Assembly: GCA_903813345.2 (NCBI GenBank)
Contig: CAIIXF020000005.1
Span: forward strand, 31,313,375-31,377,374
Length of the DNA stretch: 64,000 nt
Direction: 5' to 3'
Source of the DNA: Owenia fusiformis
Taxonomy: Eukaryota > Annelida > Polychaeta > Sabellida > Oweniidae
Shown: positions 26,290 to 38,493 of the stretch, piece by piece
Layout: every line of letters starts with the position of its first letter
Position numbering within the stretch: the stretch's first letter is position 1
The notes under the pieces: generated by a model
The model's input: the letters and a program-made list of their open reading frames with translations, nothing else
What the model was told of the DNA's origin: nothing
The model's database searches: none
Program-made: the position numbers and the translations under genes

Positions 26290-26437
26290 CCCGCGAATTT
26301 TTATAGATGGCGGGACAATAGGAGACACCCCTCTCGGAACAATTGCCTGTGCTCAGACCGTCGCCATTTTTTAACGTTTCCGCGCATTGTGTTTTGAAAA
26401 GTTCATACATTTTGCAGACTGATTTAGCTAATGCAGA
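26290..26437 (+). promoter_or_regulatory. NRF1: Probable NRF1 core promoter and non-coding first exon
   Basis: CpG density rises here above the AT-rich surroundings. Seen: ATGGCGGG at 26307-26314, GTCGCCATTTTTTAACG near 26350-26375 (GCCATTT is the complement of the YY1-type AAATGGC), and CCGCGCATTGTG, which holds GCGCA, half of the NRF1 binding palindrome. A consensus donor A|GTGAGT follows at 26438. It would join a non-coding first exon to the acceptor at 27434 in front of the ATG. The transcription start itself is inferred. Confidence 0.5.
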
Positions 26438-27442
26438 GTGAGTATATATTTGTTTTCTTTATGTTGTATGGTAGTCTGTAGCTTTACCAATGATTTAGTG
26501 GCTGAATATATTTGCATTATTGCGTATTTTCAAAGATACAGCCTATGAAATTGGGCAGGGGTCTAGAAAAAATGTTCGAGTGCGCAGCCGCAATGGTGCT
26601 AAAATGATAGTTTGAAAGATTTGAATCAACATTACTCCCATAATACATTATATGTTGCATATGTAAAGGACAGTGCTATGTGCATGGATGTATGGACTAC
26701 AATATGACAGTAAATTGAAGGTAAACAGAGCTGGATATCCATAGATATCTTCACTTCTGTGATGGTTATATTTTAGCAGACAACGGTCGACCGCGCACAC
26801 TCTGGCGCAGTCGCACACACACATATTTCATTTCATGTTCTGTTTTCCTGGTGTTGGTACTGAAATGACTTGTCCAGCATGATGTGTCAGTTAGGAAGTC
26901 ATTTCACCAACGAACCGGCGAGAAGAATGAACTTGCTTATTTAAAAGTGTGTCAATGTTTCTTCTGATTCAATTTTGAACTTGGAATTGAGTTATCATGA
27001 GTTTTGTTGACTTGAATTTTTTATTCAAAAATTCAAATCACACAAATGGAAGTATGCAGGTCCAGTGAACTTCAGGCATGATCACAAGGCTTTCACTCTT
27101 GTGTCAGTGTGTAGTAAGTCCATGTAATTTCAAAATGTCCACCGTCAACTTCAGATATACATCCTGAATAGATTTATGAATGCCACCGACATGAGTGTCC
27201 AATCATCCATCTTAGTCTTTGGGATACCTACATGCCGCACTGCCGCAGGCATCAGAAAATCTTAGGGCTGATCTGGACTCCTGTTCACTTTGACTGACAT
27301 ACAAAATTATTTAATGTGTTGCTGTTAAATATCGCATGCAAGATGTGATTTCAAGATGTCTCTGTCAATGATCTCTGGCTACCCTAGACCACAAACTGTC
27401 ATTGACTTATAAATCGTTTCTTGTCTTGTTTCAGTGCAAACC

Positions 27443-30400
27443 ATGTCTCTTGGTGGTACATTGACAGTGAACACTTCTATACCCTCTGGTACAGTACAAG
27501 CAGGGGGCACCATCCAGCACGCAATGCATCATACTGCCTACAATGATGGGATGGACAGCGACCCAAGCTCTCCAGATAGTACATATGACGAGAGTGATCT
27601 GTTGCATTCCTCAATGCAGGATGATGTAGCTGCACAATTAGCTGCAGCAGGTTGGTACTCTTTTTCCTAATAAGTTCCAATTATTTTCTAATCCATATCA
27701 CATAGATCTATAGACACATTATTGCTTTTAACAAATGGATTTATCATATACACATGCGAAGTATGATTTCTGTTAGAGAAAGTAAAGAAGGTTATTGCTC
27801 AAGTTATGAACAGCCCTTACTTGTAATTTACAGTTAACACATACAAAAATTGTATTTTGTGAAAATAAAAGAGATAGATCCACAGGTGGTAAAATTCACC
27901 ACCCTTCCATCTACATCTAAAGTAAAAAAAAATCAGTCTCCATCATCATTGCTTGTACTTTAAGCCTAGCAGCATCTCCACCTCTTTCGCTGAATCTCCT
28001 TTTCCTCAGTACCATGAACAAAATCACTGGAGGAAGTAAAATTGGCTCAAAAAGGGGGTGCATTCACCCAGTGCACCCCACCCCTTGTGTAAGCTCATGC
28101 CTCTCACCTCCGAATGGAATCACTAATAAACATTACTTCTTAATATTCTAGGTCCTATAGGGGTAGCAGCTGCTGCATGTATTGCTACTGGGAAGAAGCG
28201 TAAACGCCCACATTCCTTTGAAACAAACCCTTCTATAAGGAAAAGACAACAGACAAGACTCATACGGTAAGTAGAAGCTTTTGAAGATATTTGTATAGTC
28301 CAGTTTTTTATTTTTAGTAGTTTCTATTAACTGTACTTATAAATCCAATAGAACTCTTTGTCTGACTACAGACTAATTTTAATTTATATACGCAAAACTG
28401 AAGTATCGAGGAATAACATAACAAACCTATTTTGTAATGAATTGAGATTCTTTCTTGGTCATTGCTAGGAAGTTGCGTAACACAATAGATGAGTATACAA
28501 CTAGGGTTGGACAACAAGCCATTGTGTTAACATGTACCCCTGGGAAACCATCACAGTCTAACACTCCATTCAAGGTGTTTGGGAGCCAGCCATTAGAATC
28601 TGTTGTAAGTAATAGCTGTTCCTCAGTATTCACTGTAACTCTTTGACCCAAATTTAGGGACAAAGTTAAGTTAATTTACATATTATGATTAATACACTTT
28701 TCAGATTGACATGCTCTTCCAATGCTCTTAATAAATATTAAAACAAATTAAGGTATTTGAGTTAAATGTTTGTGGACATAAATCAATATTAATCTTGTCC
28801 TTGAATAAGACTCAAATGTTTCATTTATTTAACCTCTCGACTACCGATAGTGACGAGATTTCTTGTCAACTCAGAAATGACCTTGAAACCCAGAGTGACG
28901 AGAAAATCTGTCACAAAAATTATTCACTAAGGTTGCTCTTATTTGAACAATTTTCATCCAATTTACACAAAAATTGTTTTGCAATGTGTGAAAATGAGCT
29001 ATGCCGTCTTATTTTACTAAGTTGAGCTTCTGAAGTTGTATAGGTAAAATAAAATGTCAAAAGGTGTCAAAAATGAAATATTCTCTGGTTTCAACCGATT
29101 TTAGAGCCTGGGATTCAAGAGGTTAAGTTAAATAAATAGAGAACAACTTCTGCATTGTATTAAGTATTTATCAAGTTTATTGTTTTGAACATTTTTGTCA
29201 ATAAAAATATTGCCATATAAATGTATAAAGAGTTTAAACCATAGAAAGCAAAAATAGGCACTTAATCATAAGTTTCATAGTAAAGTTACCCTGTTATTGC
29301 AGGTTAGAAATTCTCGTAATAACATCATGAATGAACTAGAAAGTGCATTAGCAGCTCAGGCCCCTCTTGCCAATCCAGATAATACTTCAATGCATGAACT
29401 TCCACCCCTCAACATAGATGGCCTCCCAACACCAGTTGATAAGATGACGCAGGTGAGCTACTATAATGTGCAATTTCATATGTATAAATTAACTGATGGG
29501 TTCGTACCAATCAGTATTAAAAGTTCTCTTATCATTAGCCTATGTCTTAATTTACTTTTCTTACATATTATCTTATCAACTTTTGATTCTAATACTATAG
29601 TGCAGTCAGAATGTGGGTTTCGGCGTGCGTTCAGAGGGATTTTATGGGACATAATTTTTCATGTTACTACTATGATTATACATATTTGTATGGATTATTA
29701 GATCTTAGTTTTTCAGCTTTTGGATTTTGTGGCCATTTTACCCCCCATGGGCTAAAATTTGGACCCCTACTATATAATTGGGCAAGAACTCAAAAAATAC
29801 TCAGTGGAATGTTTCCAAATTACTAAGTCATATTGGTATAGGCTAATTGAATATATGATAAAATTTTCATGTCACATGGTTAACTGGTTGCCATGGAAAT
29901 GGATAAAACATGCCCTTCGGGTGTCAATTTTCAGGCCAATTTTTCAGGACTGACAGAGTCATTTCATGCATATTTTGTCACCAATGTGTTAGGAAGGGTT
30001 AAAATGTCAATAGAAAACTTCTATAATATATAAGCAACAATTGTATGTAAAGATCAGTCCAGAAAACCTCAGATTTTGGCCTTGTATTGGTCCATGACTT
30101 ATACAGGGGTCTATTTCATAGACTCGAGCTCCCACATTGGATGGATGCTATAACTTTTGAAATAATGGAGATACAGGTCTCATTTTTTTCAGATCTTCAT
30201 AAATGGTTAGTTTTAAGTATTCTATTTTACTTTGGGAGCTGACATGTGATTGGTTGCCATGGTAACCAGGGTTTTAGGGAAATTCCGACCCCCACATTGG
30301 ATGGATGCTATAACTTTTGAAATAAGGGAGATACAGATCTCATTTCTTCAGATCTTCATAAATGGTTGGTTTTAAGTATTTTAATATACATTTGGAGCTG

Positions 30401-33400
30401 GTATATGATTGGTTGCCATGGTAACCAGGGTTTTAAGGAAATCCTGACCCCGACATTGGATGGATGTTATAACTTTTGAAATAAGGGAGATTCATGTCTC
30501 ATTTTTTCAGATTTTTGACAATGATTGATTTAAAGTATTGATTTAGACTTTGGGAGCTAAAATTTGATTGGTTACCATGGAAATCAGGGTTTTGTTGAAA
30601 TTCAGACCTCCACAATTGATGAACACTATAACTCTTAAATACAGCCAGATAAGATAATCTTTTCAGATGTAAGATAATAATAATATGTGTGTATTGTATT
30701 AGACTTTGGAAGCTAGGATTTATTTGTCTGCCATGGTAACCATGTTTAATTGTCATGGTAACTGCTGTTTTCATTTTCAGATTCACCTTTATTCTAGATA
30801 GGTCAATACATGACATAAAATACCAAATTGCTCAAAGTTACCATTTTATTCTTAATTTTTTATTTTTTTCTATTTTATATGATTTACATGCTCATGACTC
30901 AATAATACTAGAGATGCAAACATTGTTTGGCTCATAAAATATCAAATACTAGTAAACAATACATGTATGTCTGACAATATTGCCTTATTCCATACGACTA
31001 GTTCTTACAAAAGTTCTGACTCCTAATTTGTTCATTATGAACTCATCATTACTGTTTTAGCACAATTTCCTCTTAACATCAATTTCTGTTGGAATGAAGG
31101 ATTGTTTTGACCATTCTGGAGATGAGGATCCTCAGGAGATATAGTCCATTCATGTAGTATTGGACTTGGCAGAATGGGTTAAGACTGGTCCCTGTGGTTT
31201 CACTGTATATAAAATTGGCTGGGGTCCAAGGCTGAACCCTCAGATATCAATATGTTCCCATCCAATCTGTCAAATTTGAATGTGTTCCGATATCAACCAA
31301 AATAATGCCCAAAAGCCATACCAAATGCCCAAATATATGACCAGTGCCATACCAAATATCCAGATATGAAAACATGGCCATTCAAAATTTCTAATGCCTC
31401 GAGAAGAAGGCAGATCATTGAGGAAAACAACCAAAAACAACCTCACATTAAGGATATACTAGATCAATGCCATACATGTGCAACAAGTGAGGGGCAACAT
31501 ATTTTTCACAACCAATCCAAATCCGACCATTGCTATACCTCTCAAGTCATAATTTTGAGAGCATTCTCATACCAGATCCTTAAATTTGGGTCCATTGCCA
31601 TATCAAATGTCAAAAGTACCCCACCTGAGCTGAGGATCCCCTCAAGGTTTATATACAGTGAACTCCTGGGAAACGGGGGGTAATGTTTCCACTTCCAAAT
31701 ATAAGTTTTATCTTCCATCCTCTTCAAATGTTATAATGAGCAATCATTACAAGATGGAAGAGTTCATCATTTAATTCATTGCATTATATTAGCTGCTATG
31801 AAAGCAGTCAAGGACCAATCTTGAAAGATGGGAAGAGTTGAAATGGGTAGTACTGTTCTGTTTTGGAGAATCTCTTATGTGAAACAGCTCATATTGTTAT
31901 CTATTGATGTAAGTTACAAATATATTTTTGTTATTCTGCTGTACTTTCACTGGTGAACAATTCAACTTTGGATTTTATTGTGTCAGGAATTTCTATATTG
32001 ATTCCTATTATGAAGAAAATAACCTTAAGAACCTCAACTGATGTGAACTCTGTCCCATTAGATGTCAGAAGCTCAACCCAACCCCTGTAGCTGCAAACCT
32101 AGGACCAAGTCCTGTGTGAAGCTATATTAGCCTTCAATGCGTTTACTGGATCAGATTCCTCCAGTGCAGAAAAACAACAAAACAGCAGAAATAGAAAAAT
32201 AACTGCCACTAATAGATTACGAGATGAGCTGTTTCCCATGAGATACAGAAAAAAATAGAACAGTGCTGCCCTCACTTATGAAGGTGTTGACATTTTCTTT
32301 CACATTTGAAGAGGGTAAATTATCAAACCTATGTATGGACACATTCCCACTAGCCTAAACCCAGCTCTACCATTATGCCCAACACTGCATGAATGAACTG
32401 TGAATTCCCTGACGAATCTTTAACACAAGAATGGTCAAAAGAATCCTTCTTTCCAATATAAATTGTTGATATTTTTAATTAAGAGGCAATTGTGGAAGAT
32501 GAAAACGATAATGATGAGTAAAAACAAGTTGGGAGTCTGAATATGTGTGAGAACTAGTGGAATGGAATGAGGCTATACTGTCAGACATACAGGATAAATT
32601 GCTGAAATAAAGAGCAAAATGATAATTTTGAGCATTTTGGTATAACATGTTGTGAATTGACCATTCTCAAATGAAGGTAAGACTGAAATAAAAAATTAGG
32701 GGTACCATGACGACGAAACATGGTTACCATGGCAATCAAGTAAATGCTAAGCTACAAAGTCTAATTCAATACACAAATCTAATTAATTTTTAAGATCTGA
32801 AATGATGATATCTGTATCTGCTTGAATTCAAACATTAAAGCATTTATCAATAGGTCCAAATTTCAATAAAACTCTAGTTACCATGGTAACCAATCAAATT
32901 TCAGCCCCCAAAGTCTAATTTAATATTTATAATCAATCATTGTCTAAGATCTGAAATAATGAGACATGTATCTCCCTTATTTCAAAAGTTATAGCATCCA
33001 TCCAATGTGGGGGTCGGAATTTCCCTAAAACCCTGGTTACCATGGCAACCAATCACATGTCAGCTCCCAAAGTAAAATAGAATACTTAAAACTAACCATT
33101 TATGAAGATCTGAAAAAATGAGACCTGTATCTCCATTATTTCAAAAGTTATAGCATCCATCCAATGTGGGAGCTCGAGTCTATGAAATAGACCCCTGTAT
33201 AAGTCATGGACCAATACAAGGCCAAAATCTGAGGTTTTTTGGACTGATCTTTACATACAATTGTTGCTTATATATTATAGAAGTTTTCTATTGACATTTT
33301 AACCCTTCCTAACACATTGGTGACAAAATATGCATGAAATGACTCTGTCAGTCCTGAAAAATTGGCCTGAAAATTGACACCCGAAGGGCATGTTTTATCC

Positions 33401-36256
33401 ATTTCCATGGCAACCAGTTAACCATGTGACATGAAAATTTTATCATATATTCAATTAGCCTATACCAATATAACTTAATAATTTGGAAACATTCCACTGA
33501 GTACTTTTTGAGTTCTTGCCCAATTATAAAGTAGGGGTCCAAATTTTAGCCCATGGGGGGTAAAATGGCCACAAAATCCAAAAGCTGAAAAACTAAGATC
33601 TAATAATCCATACAAATATGTATAATCATAGTAGTAACATGAAAAATTATGTCCCATAAAATCCCTCTGAACGCACGCCGAAACCCACATTCTGACTGCA
33701 CTACTAATGCTATATACGCATAACAATGTTGATGTGGAGAAGTCAGTTGGCTCCATAGCTCTGGGGTAAAGCAATCGTCTGGAAAGCGAGGGGTCATCAG
33801 TGCAATCCCCACAACGGTGGACTGACTTTTTCATATCAGCCCTTAGCACAGAATTTCATTCTGTGTTTCCATTAACCAAAAGAACTCAACTTTTCATATG
33901 ACACTGTTATACATGTTTCATCCACAGTTACAGCGATGGATTTAGGAATTCTACAAAATTTCTGTTAATGACTCTCTTTATATGTCCATGTAGGCTCAAC
34001 TGAGGGCATTTATACCAGAGATGTTGAAGTATTCCACTGGTAGAAGCAAACCAGGCTGGGGAAAGCCAGAATGCAGACCCATTTGGTGGCCTGAAGATGT
34101 CCCATGGGCAAATGTTCGTAGCGATGTAAGAACAGAGGAAATGAAAAAACGGGTGAGAATATGTAATTGTTTAGTGAAAAATGTAACTGGATCTCATATC
34201 AAGAATGTGAATTCCCTATCAGTACAATTACAGCCTTAAAGTCATTTTACAAAGTAAATTAGACACTAGAAATTACAATGGATGAACTCGTGTATGGGCA
34301 GTTATATTCTATATATTCAATCCCAAAAATACAGAGTATCTATCGTTATCCTGTGCTATATGCACAATTGCCCTTTGTATCTGGAAATCCAGAACAACTT
34401 GGCAGTCGTTAGATACCTCGGAATACTTTGCAAATTCCTGCTATCAAAGTTAAGATTTAAAAAATAATAATCAATGCCCTTTTAAATCTATTTTCTGAGC
34501 ATCATCACCTTTACAAATTTATATGCAAAATGTGTGCAAAGAAATTTTCTTTTTAAAAGCGTCTCTTGATGATATTGATGATATTTATCTTGAATCCCTA
34601 ACATTTGAATATTTTTTTAAATTGTATTCTGTTGGACAAAATACACTAATGCAGAGTGTTAATCATCACTTACCTTTTTGTTCCAGGTGTCATGGACGCA
34701 TGCTTTGAGGACCATTGTCAAGAACTGTTACAAGCATCATGGAAGAGATGACCTTCTGCCAGAATTTGAGGACTCTGGTCACCAGGGAGCAGGTGTACAC
34801 TCATTCTCTGGGGGCCCTCATACTATGGTAGGTTTAAGTCACATAGATATATAAGTTTCAAATGGAAAACTGAAGTGAGAAGTGTTAAAACGTCAAAGTT
34901 AAAACTTAAGTTTAACTCCTTGGATTCTAATGAAATATCAGCTTTTTTACTGTACACAGTGAATTTTGAATACTATATCACACTTGCAAAACGCTTAAAT
35001 TAGTAAAACAATATTTATGATTTTGAAAACCTTTTGGTTTCATCATTTGAGAAAACATATCTATTTCAGGTTCAGACTATTAGTAACCCTGATGGTACAG
35101 TGTCCATCATCCAGATAGACACCAGTCAGATCCCAGCTGATGCTGCCAACACTGCTGTTGTCACACTCAATGAGGGAGGGGGCAGTCATATTGTACATAC
35201 TGTTGGGCCCAACCAATATTTAGTAAGTCCTATAGTTAGTTAGTTAGCCACTATATATTTTCTACGTATCATGTATTCTTAATATGCTGGTATCGGTAAA
35301 ACAACCGGTGAAAAATTCCTGCTGCTAATGAAACCTTTGAGATCAGTAAAACATTTTTTTGGGGCTTTTTTAATACAGTGCAAACTTTTCATAAGTCCTA
35401 GTTAATGAGGTGAATACATGTGCATCTTGAGTGCATATGAGTTAACATATATATTACTTTGTGTGTTCAGATTCCAACAACAACGACACATGGGGAAGCC
35501 AACCAGGCAGTGCAGACTCTGGCAGAGGTGGCTACAACCCAACAAGATCTCACTCAAATGGGGCACCCAATCAGTGTCCAGATTAACCAGGATGAGCAGG
35601 GTAACACTGTTGCACATATACAACAAGATGGACAGATCATCATTGGTGATGCCAACACTATGGCCGGTGGAGGGGATAACCAAGGTAAGGCAATATTGTC
35701 AACTCATATGTAGCTTTAGAACTATCTGGTCCTGGTCATACTTTTACACAATGGACAGTTGGTAAGGTAGAGATGATGGAAGGGGTGTAATATTGACTAA
35801 ATTATTGTGGTCTGTTCTAATGTTTCTGCAAATTTTTTCATTGATTTGAACATCTGGCCCGACATCAGCCAATTAGTGTGCAGTTTCCACTGTATGATGA
35901 AATTATATGAACGGTATGTAGTAGCTCATCTGGTCAGTGTATGTATACATTTTAACACATACATTTTACTTTCAGGGAGTAACCTAGTAACTATCCCCGT
36001 GTCAATGTACCAAGGTGTAGTCACAAACCTACAACAGATCACATCCTCAGTGTCTGAGAACTCTCAACAGTTAGATAATAGTCAAGTAGAACAACAGCCA
36101 CTAGAAGAGAATACTATGGAGGTGAATGAACAGAGTCAGTCTATAGAGACATCCACTATAGATAACACTGAGATTATGGAGGAAAGTAAAGTTGAGATTG
36201 TTCCTGATGCTACTCATGCTGTAGAGGTTATGACAGTTGATACATCATCACAATAG
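27443..36256 (+). CDS. NRF1: Nuclear respiratory factor 1, complete, 518 aa
   Basis: Coding exons: 27443-27650, 28152-28266, 28469-28604, 29303-29452, 33994-34152, 34687-34827, 35070-35222, 35471-35684 and 35976-36256. They total 1557 nt with matching phases. The 5' UTR part of the first listed exon begins at 27435. The protein has the acidic DSDPSSPDSTYDES segment, AAAGPIGVAAAACIATG, the nuclear signal KKRKRP (84-89), and the NRF1/EWG/P3A2 DNA-binding and dimer region (about 84-275). That region shows NPSIRKRQQTRLIRKLR, DEYTTRVGQQAIVL, AQLRAFIPEMLKYSTGR, KPIWWPED-like RPIWWPEDVPWANVRSDVRT and WTHALRTIVKNCYKHHGR. The C-terminal half is Q/T-rich activation sequence (VQTISNPDGTVSIIQI, IPVSMYQGVVTNL). 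NRF1 binds GCGC palindromes as a homodimer and drives genes for mitochondrial respiration and growth. Human NRF1 is 503 aa, so the length fits. The 4.5-kb intron 29453-33993 holds a large transposon. Confidence 0.97.
29589..33712. mobile_element. 4.1-kb long-TIR element (Mutator-like) in an NRF1 intron
   Basis: The element is 29598-33703. The left arm (29598 to about 30765) and right arm (about 32695 to 33703) are inverted copies, starting TAGTGCAGTCAGAATGTGGG and ending with its complement. The outer 0.5 kb is nearly identical between arms. The flanks CTAATACTA (29589-29597) and CTAATGCTA (33704-33712) match at 8 of 9 positions, a 9-bp target duplication typical of Mutator-like elements. The inner arms are made of units of about 160 bp (GGATGGATGCTATAACTTTT ... 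TTGGTTGCCATGGTAACCAG). The left arm has one unit more than the right. The central 1.9 kb has no recognisable transposase, so it is non-autonomous or decayed. Confidence 0.88.
30138..30765. repeat. Tandem units of about 160 bp in the left TIR arm
   Basis: GGATGGATGCTATAACTTTT recurs at about 30138, 30299 and 30459 with a diverged unit from about 30618. Each unit includes TTGGTTGCCATGGTAACCAG or a close variant. The right arm carries inverted relatives in 32695-33170. Confidence 0.85.
33742..33870 (+). mobile_element. tRNA-derived SINE head / tRNA pseudogene
   Basis: TAGCTCTGGGGTA is a near-consensus Pol III A box and GTGCAATCC a near-consensus B box. Between them CTGGAAA is a tRNA-like anticodon loop (GGA, as in tRNA-Ser), with TCGT/GCGA able to pair around it. 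GTCAGT at 33742 and ACTGAC at 33821-33826 can pair, and TTTTT follows, a Pol III stop. The T-arm pairing is poor, so a working tRNA is unlikely. A small hairpin CACAGAAT/ATTCTGTG follows at about 33848-33866. It lies 30 bp outside the Mutator-like element. Confidence 0.65.
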
Positions 36257-37135
36257 ATTGATATAAAGTGTGAATCTCAGTTTTACGAAGATAATCCACC
36301 ATCATCATCATCATCATATGTTATCATGGAATTATTGTTTTCAACTTTTTACTGTAAATACTGTATGATCAGTTCATTTGGATTTCACCCCAGGATATGG
36401 AACTATCAATGGATGTTGCTGTCAACATAGTGAGACATTAGATACATGATTCACGGAATACCTTCAAGAAATGGAATTCTGGCTAATTTGACCTAAATTT
36501 AGTGATACATTACAGTTTAATTGTTAGTAAGCGCATGAGCTCTTACTGCAATTGAAGTGTGACAGGAGTTCTGAAGGGAATCTTGATTTTCAAAATTAAA
36601 AAATCAATGAGCAAGATCTCATTACAAATCAATTAGAAGTTACAAATGTATTGGCTATTTGTCTTCCAAAATCAGGGCTTTCATGAATTTTCAACCAGTG
36701 TTGTAAAACCTCCTGTTACCTGCTTAATTCTACACAAGACCAGTTTTGTTCAGTTGGCAGTATGAGGTCAGTCATGGAACTAATAATGAGTGAATGATTA
36801 ATAAAGTAGCTTATCAGAAAGGATATTTTGATGACTAAAGCGTGTGAGTGGTCTGTAGAATTTTAGCATTTGTAAAGATTTTCAGGCAACCTCTAACTTG
36901 CAAATGAGTAGATGAGGTGAATTTATTATGTTCTTTGTTTTTGTCCATATCTGGAGTCTGTGTGTATGGAGTTATGAACTCACTTCAATTTTTTAATTTT
37001 GAATAATTTATGTAAATAAACAAATAACATAATTGTGAAATGTTTTAGTTTATTTTTGATATATTTGTAAATAATTGCATAGATTCTTATAATATTATAT
37101 TATAGATTTAATCATTGATTCAAAATAAATGATTG
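36257..37135 (+). promoter_or_regulatory. NRF1: NRF1 3' UTR with poly(A) signals
   Basis: AATAAA occurs at 37015-37020 and 37124-37129. The nearby (CATCAT)n at about 36300-36318 is a short simple repeat. The UTR end near 37035-37150 is inferred from the signals. Confidence 0.55.
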
Positions 37136-37139
37136 TTTG

Positions 37140-38493
37140 TTGATACATTTTGTATGTTTACACTGCAGTATTTAGGTAGAAAAATAGTAGAATGTGCTCA
37201 TATTTTATTACATTGTAATTGTTGCAAAATACATAATCAAAATGCTCTTTTTTGAAAGGGCCTGCATCTCTTCTGCATGTATGTAGCTTTAAAATACTTG
37301 TTAGGCACAGATATTTAGTAGTCATTTCTTGAAAGAAGAAATGTTTTAAGGATTTAAGCCCTGGACCATGAAAGTGTTGTTTCCAAACCTTTGCACGACC
37401 GCGCAGCGGGAATGCACAGTTAAGGAAACAATGCCCGAGTGGAATGAAGCAGCTACAATGCATTGAGTTTTGGGCTTAAATTTTTTTCACACATTGCAAT
37501 TTTTCTACAAAATCATCTAAAAGGAATGAAATCATTAAAAGAACACATTTTCAATGTATTTTCTTGCAAGGGTCAAGTTGGCAAGTCATCAAATCCAATG
37601 TGAAAAGTCTATTCATCACCATGACAACTGTTTAACTAGTGACCTTGCATGTGTTATTGATATTTCACACACTGTTCTATATGTGAAATACTGGGTTCGG
37701 ATTGGCTGGAATCGGACACACCTCGCCAAGCTATGTGTGAATTATGATTGATGAATTCAATTATGTTATTTCAATTGGATTCATGAATCTGAGCAATAAA
37801 CCAAAGCATACTTTTACATAGATAGCCCTACATATAAATGGTAAGAAATATAGAAATGAATTATATAATTTCCACTTCAAACTGACTACAATAGTGTTAA
37901 AGGACAATGGATAGATAAATCAATATTTGTATAGATGTGTGTAAAATACTGTACAATAAAGATAAATATTTATATCCAAATTATGTGTGCCTCCTTATTC
38001 CTGATCCTTGTAGATGACAGCTTTAAAGTAAATTGAATGGTGCAATATAAATACATTTGTAGTATATAAATACTGAATCTGAACAGCATTGAGATCAATT
38101 AGTGATATACAGAAACTTGAAACTTACACTGCTATCCTTCATTGATTAAAAATATAGATATCGGGAGTCAGTTATTGATTAAAATAAAGTTAGAGCTGAA
38201 GTGAATGCAATATTATCAATTTGAACATGGCTATTCTCACCTTCTACAAACTGAACAAACTCAATATCTCACCCAGTATTTATTTGTCGGCTGGCTGTAG
38301 TAATGGCGCACCATAATGAATATTCGATAAAAAATTAGTTTTCATGTTCGAATTGTAATATAGGCGTCAGATCAGATAAGGGGTACAGAAAATGTTTGTG
38401 CAGAGCCCTTCGGTATTTATTCGGATATAATACCTGCTCTTCAGTCTATATATCTAAATTCAAACTTCCTAGATGCCTCCTAAGCACTAAGCT
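37140..38493. other. Convergent intergenic stretch, NRF1/THNSL1
   Basis: AT-rich, with no coding exon seen. TTTATT at 38279-38284 and at 38493-38498 (overlapping the stop) reads AATAAA on the minus strand and could end the THNSL1 transcript. A plus-strand AATAAA also occurs near 37957. Confidence 0.45.

Noticed and set aside
29453-29701. Extension of the NRF1 exon 29303-29452 past its donor
   Set aside because: CAG|GTGAGC is a consensus donor and the next exon (AQLRAFIPEM) continues the known NRF1 sequence in phase. The extension is intron plus transposon.
33742-33826. A working tRNA-Ser(GGA) gene
   Set aside because: A and B boxes and the anticodon loop are tRNA-like, but the T stem does not pair well and there is extra sequence between acceptor and D arm. 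SINE head or pseudogene fits better.
33475-33849. 124-residue minus-strand frame in the NRF1 intron
   Set aside because: It runs across the right TIR of the Mutator-like element into the SINE head. The left TIR gives the same text in a different frame context, and no domain is seen.
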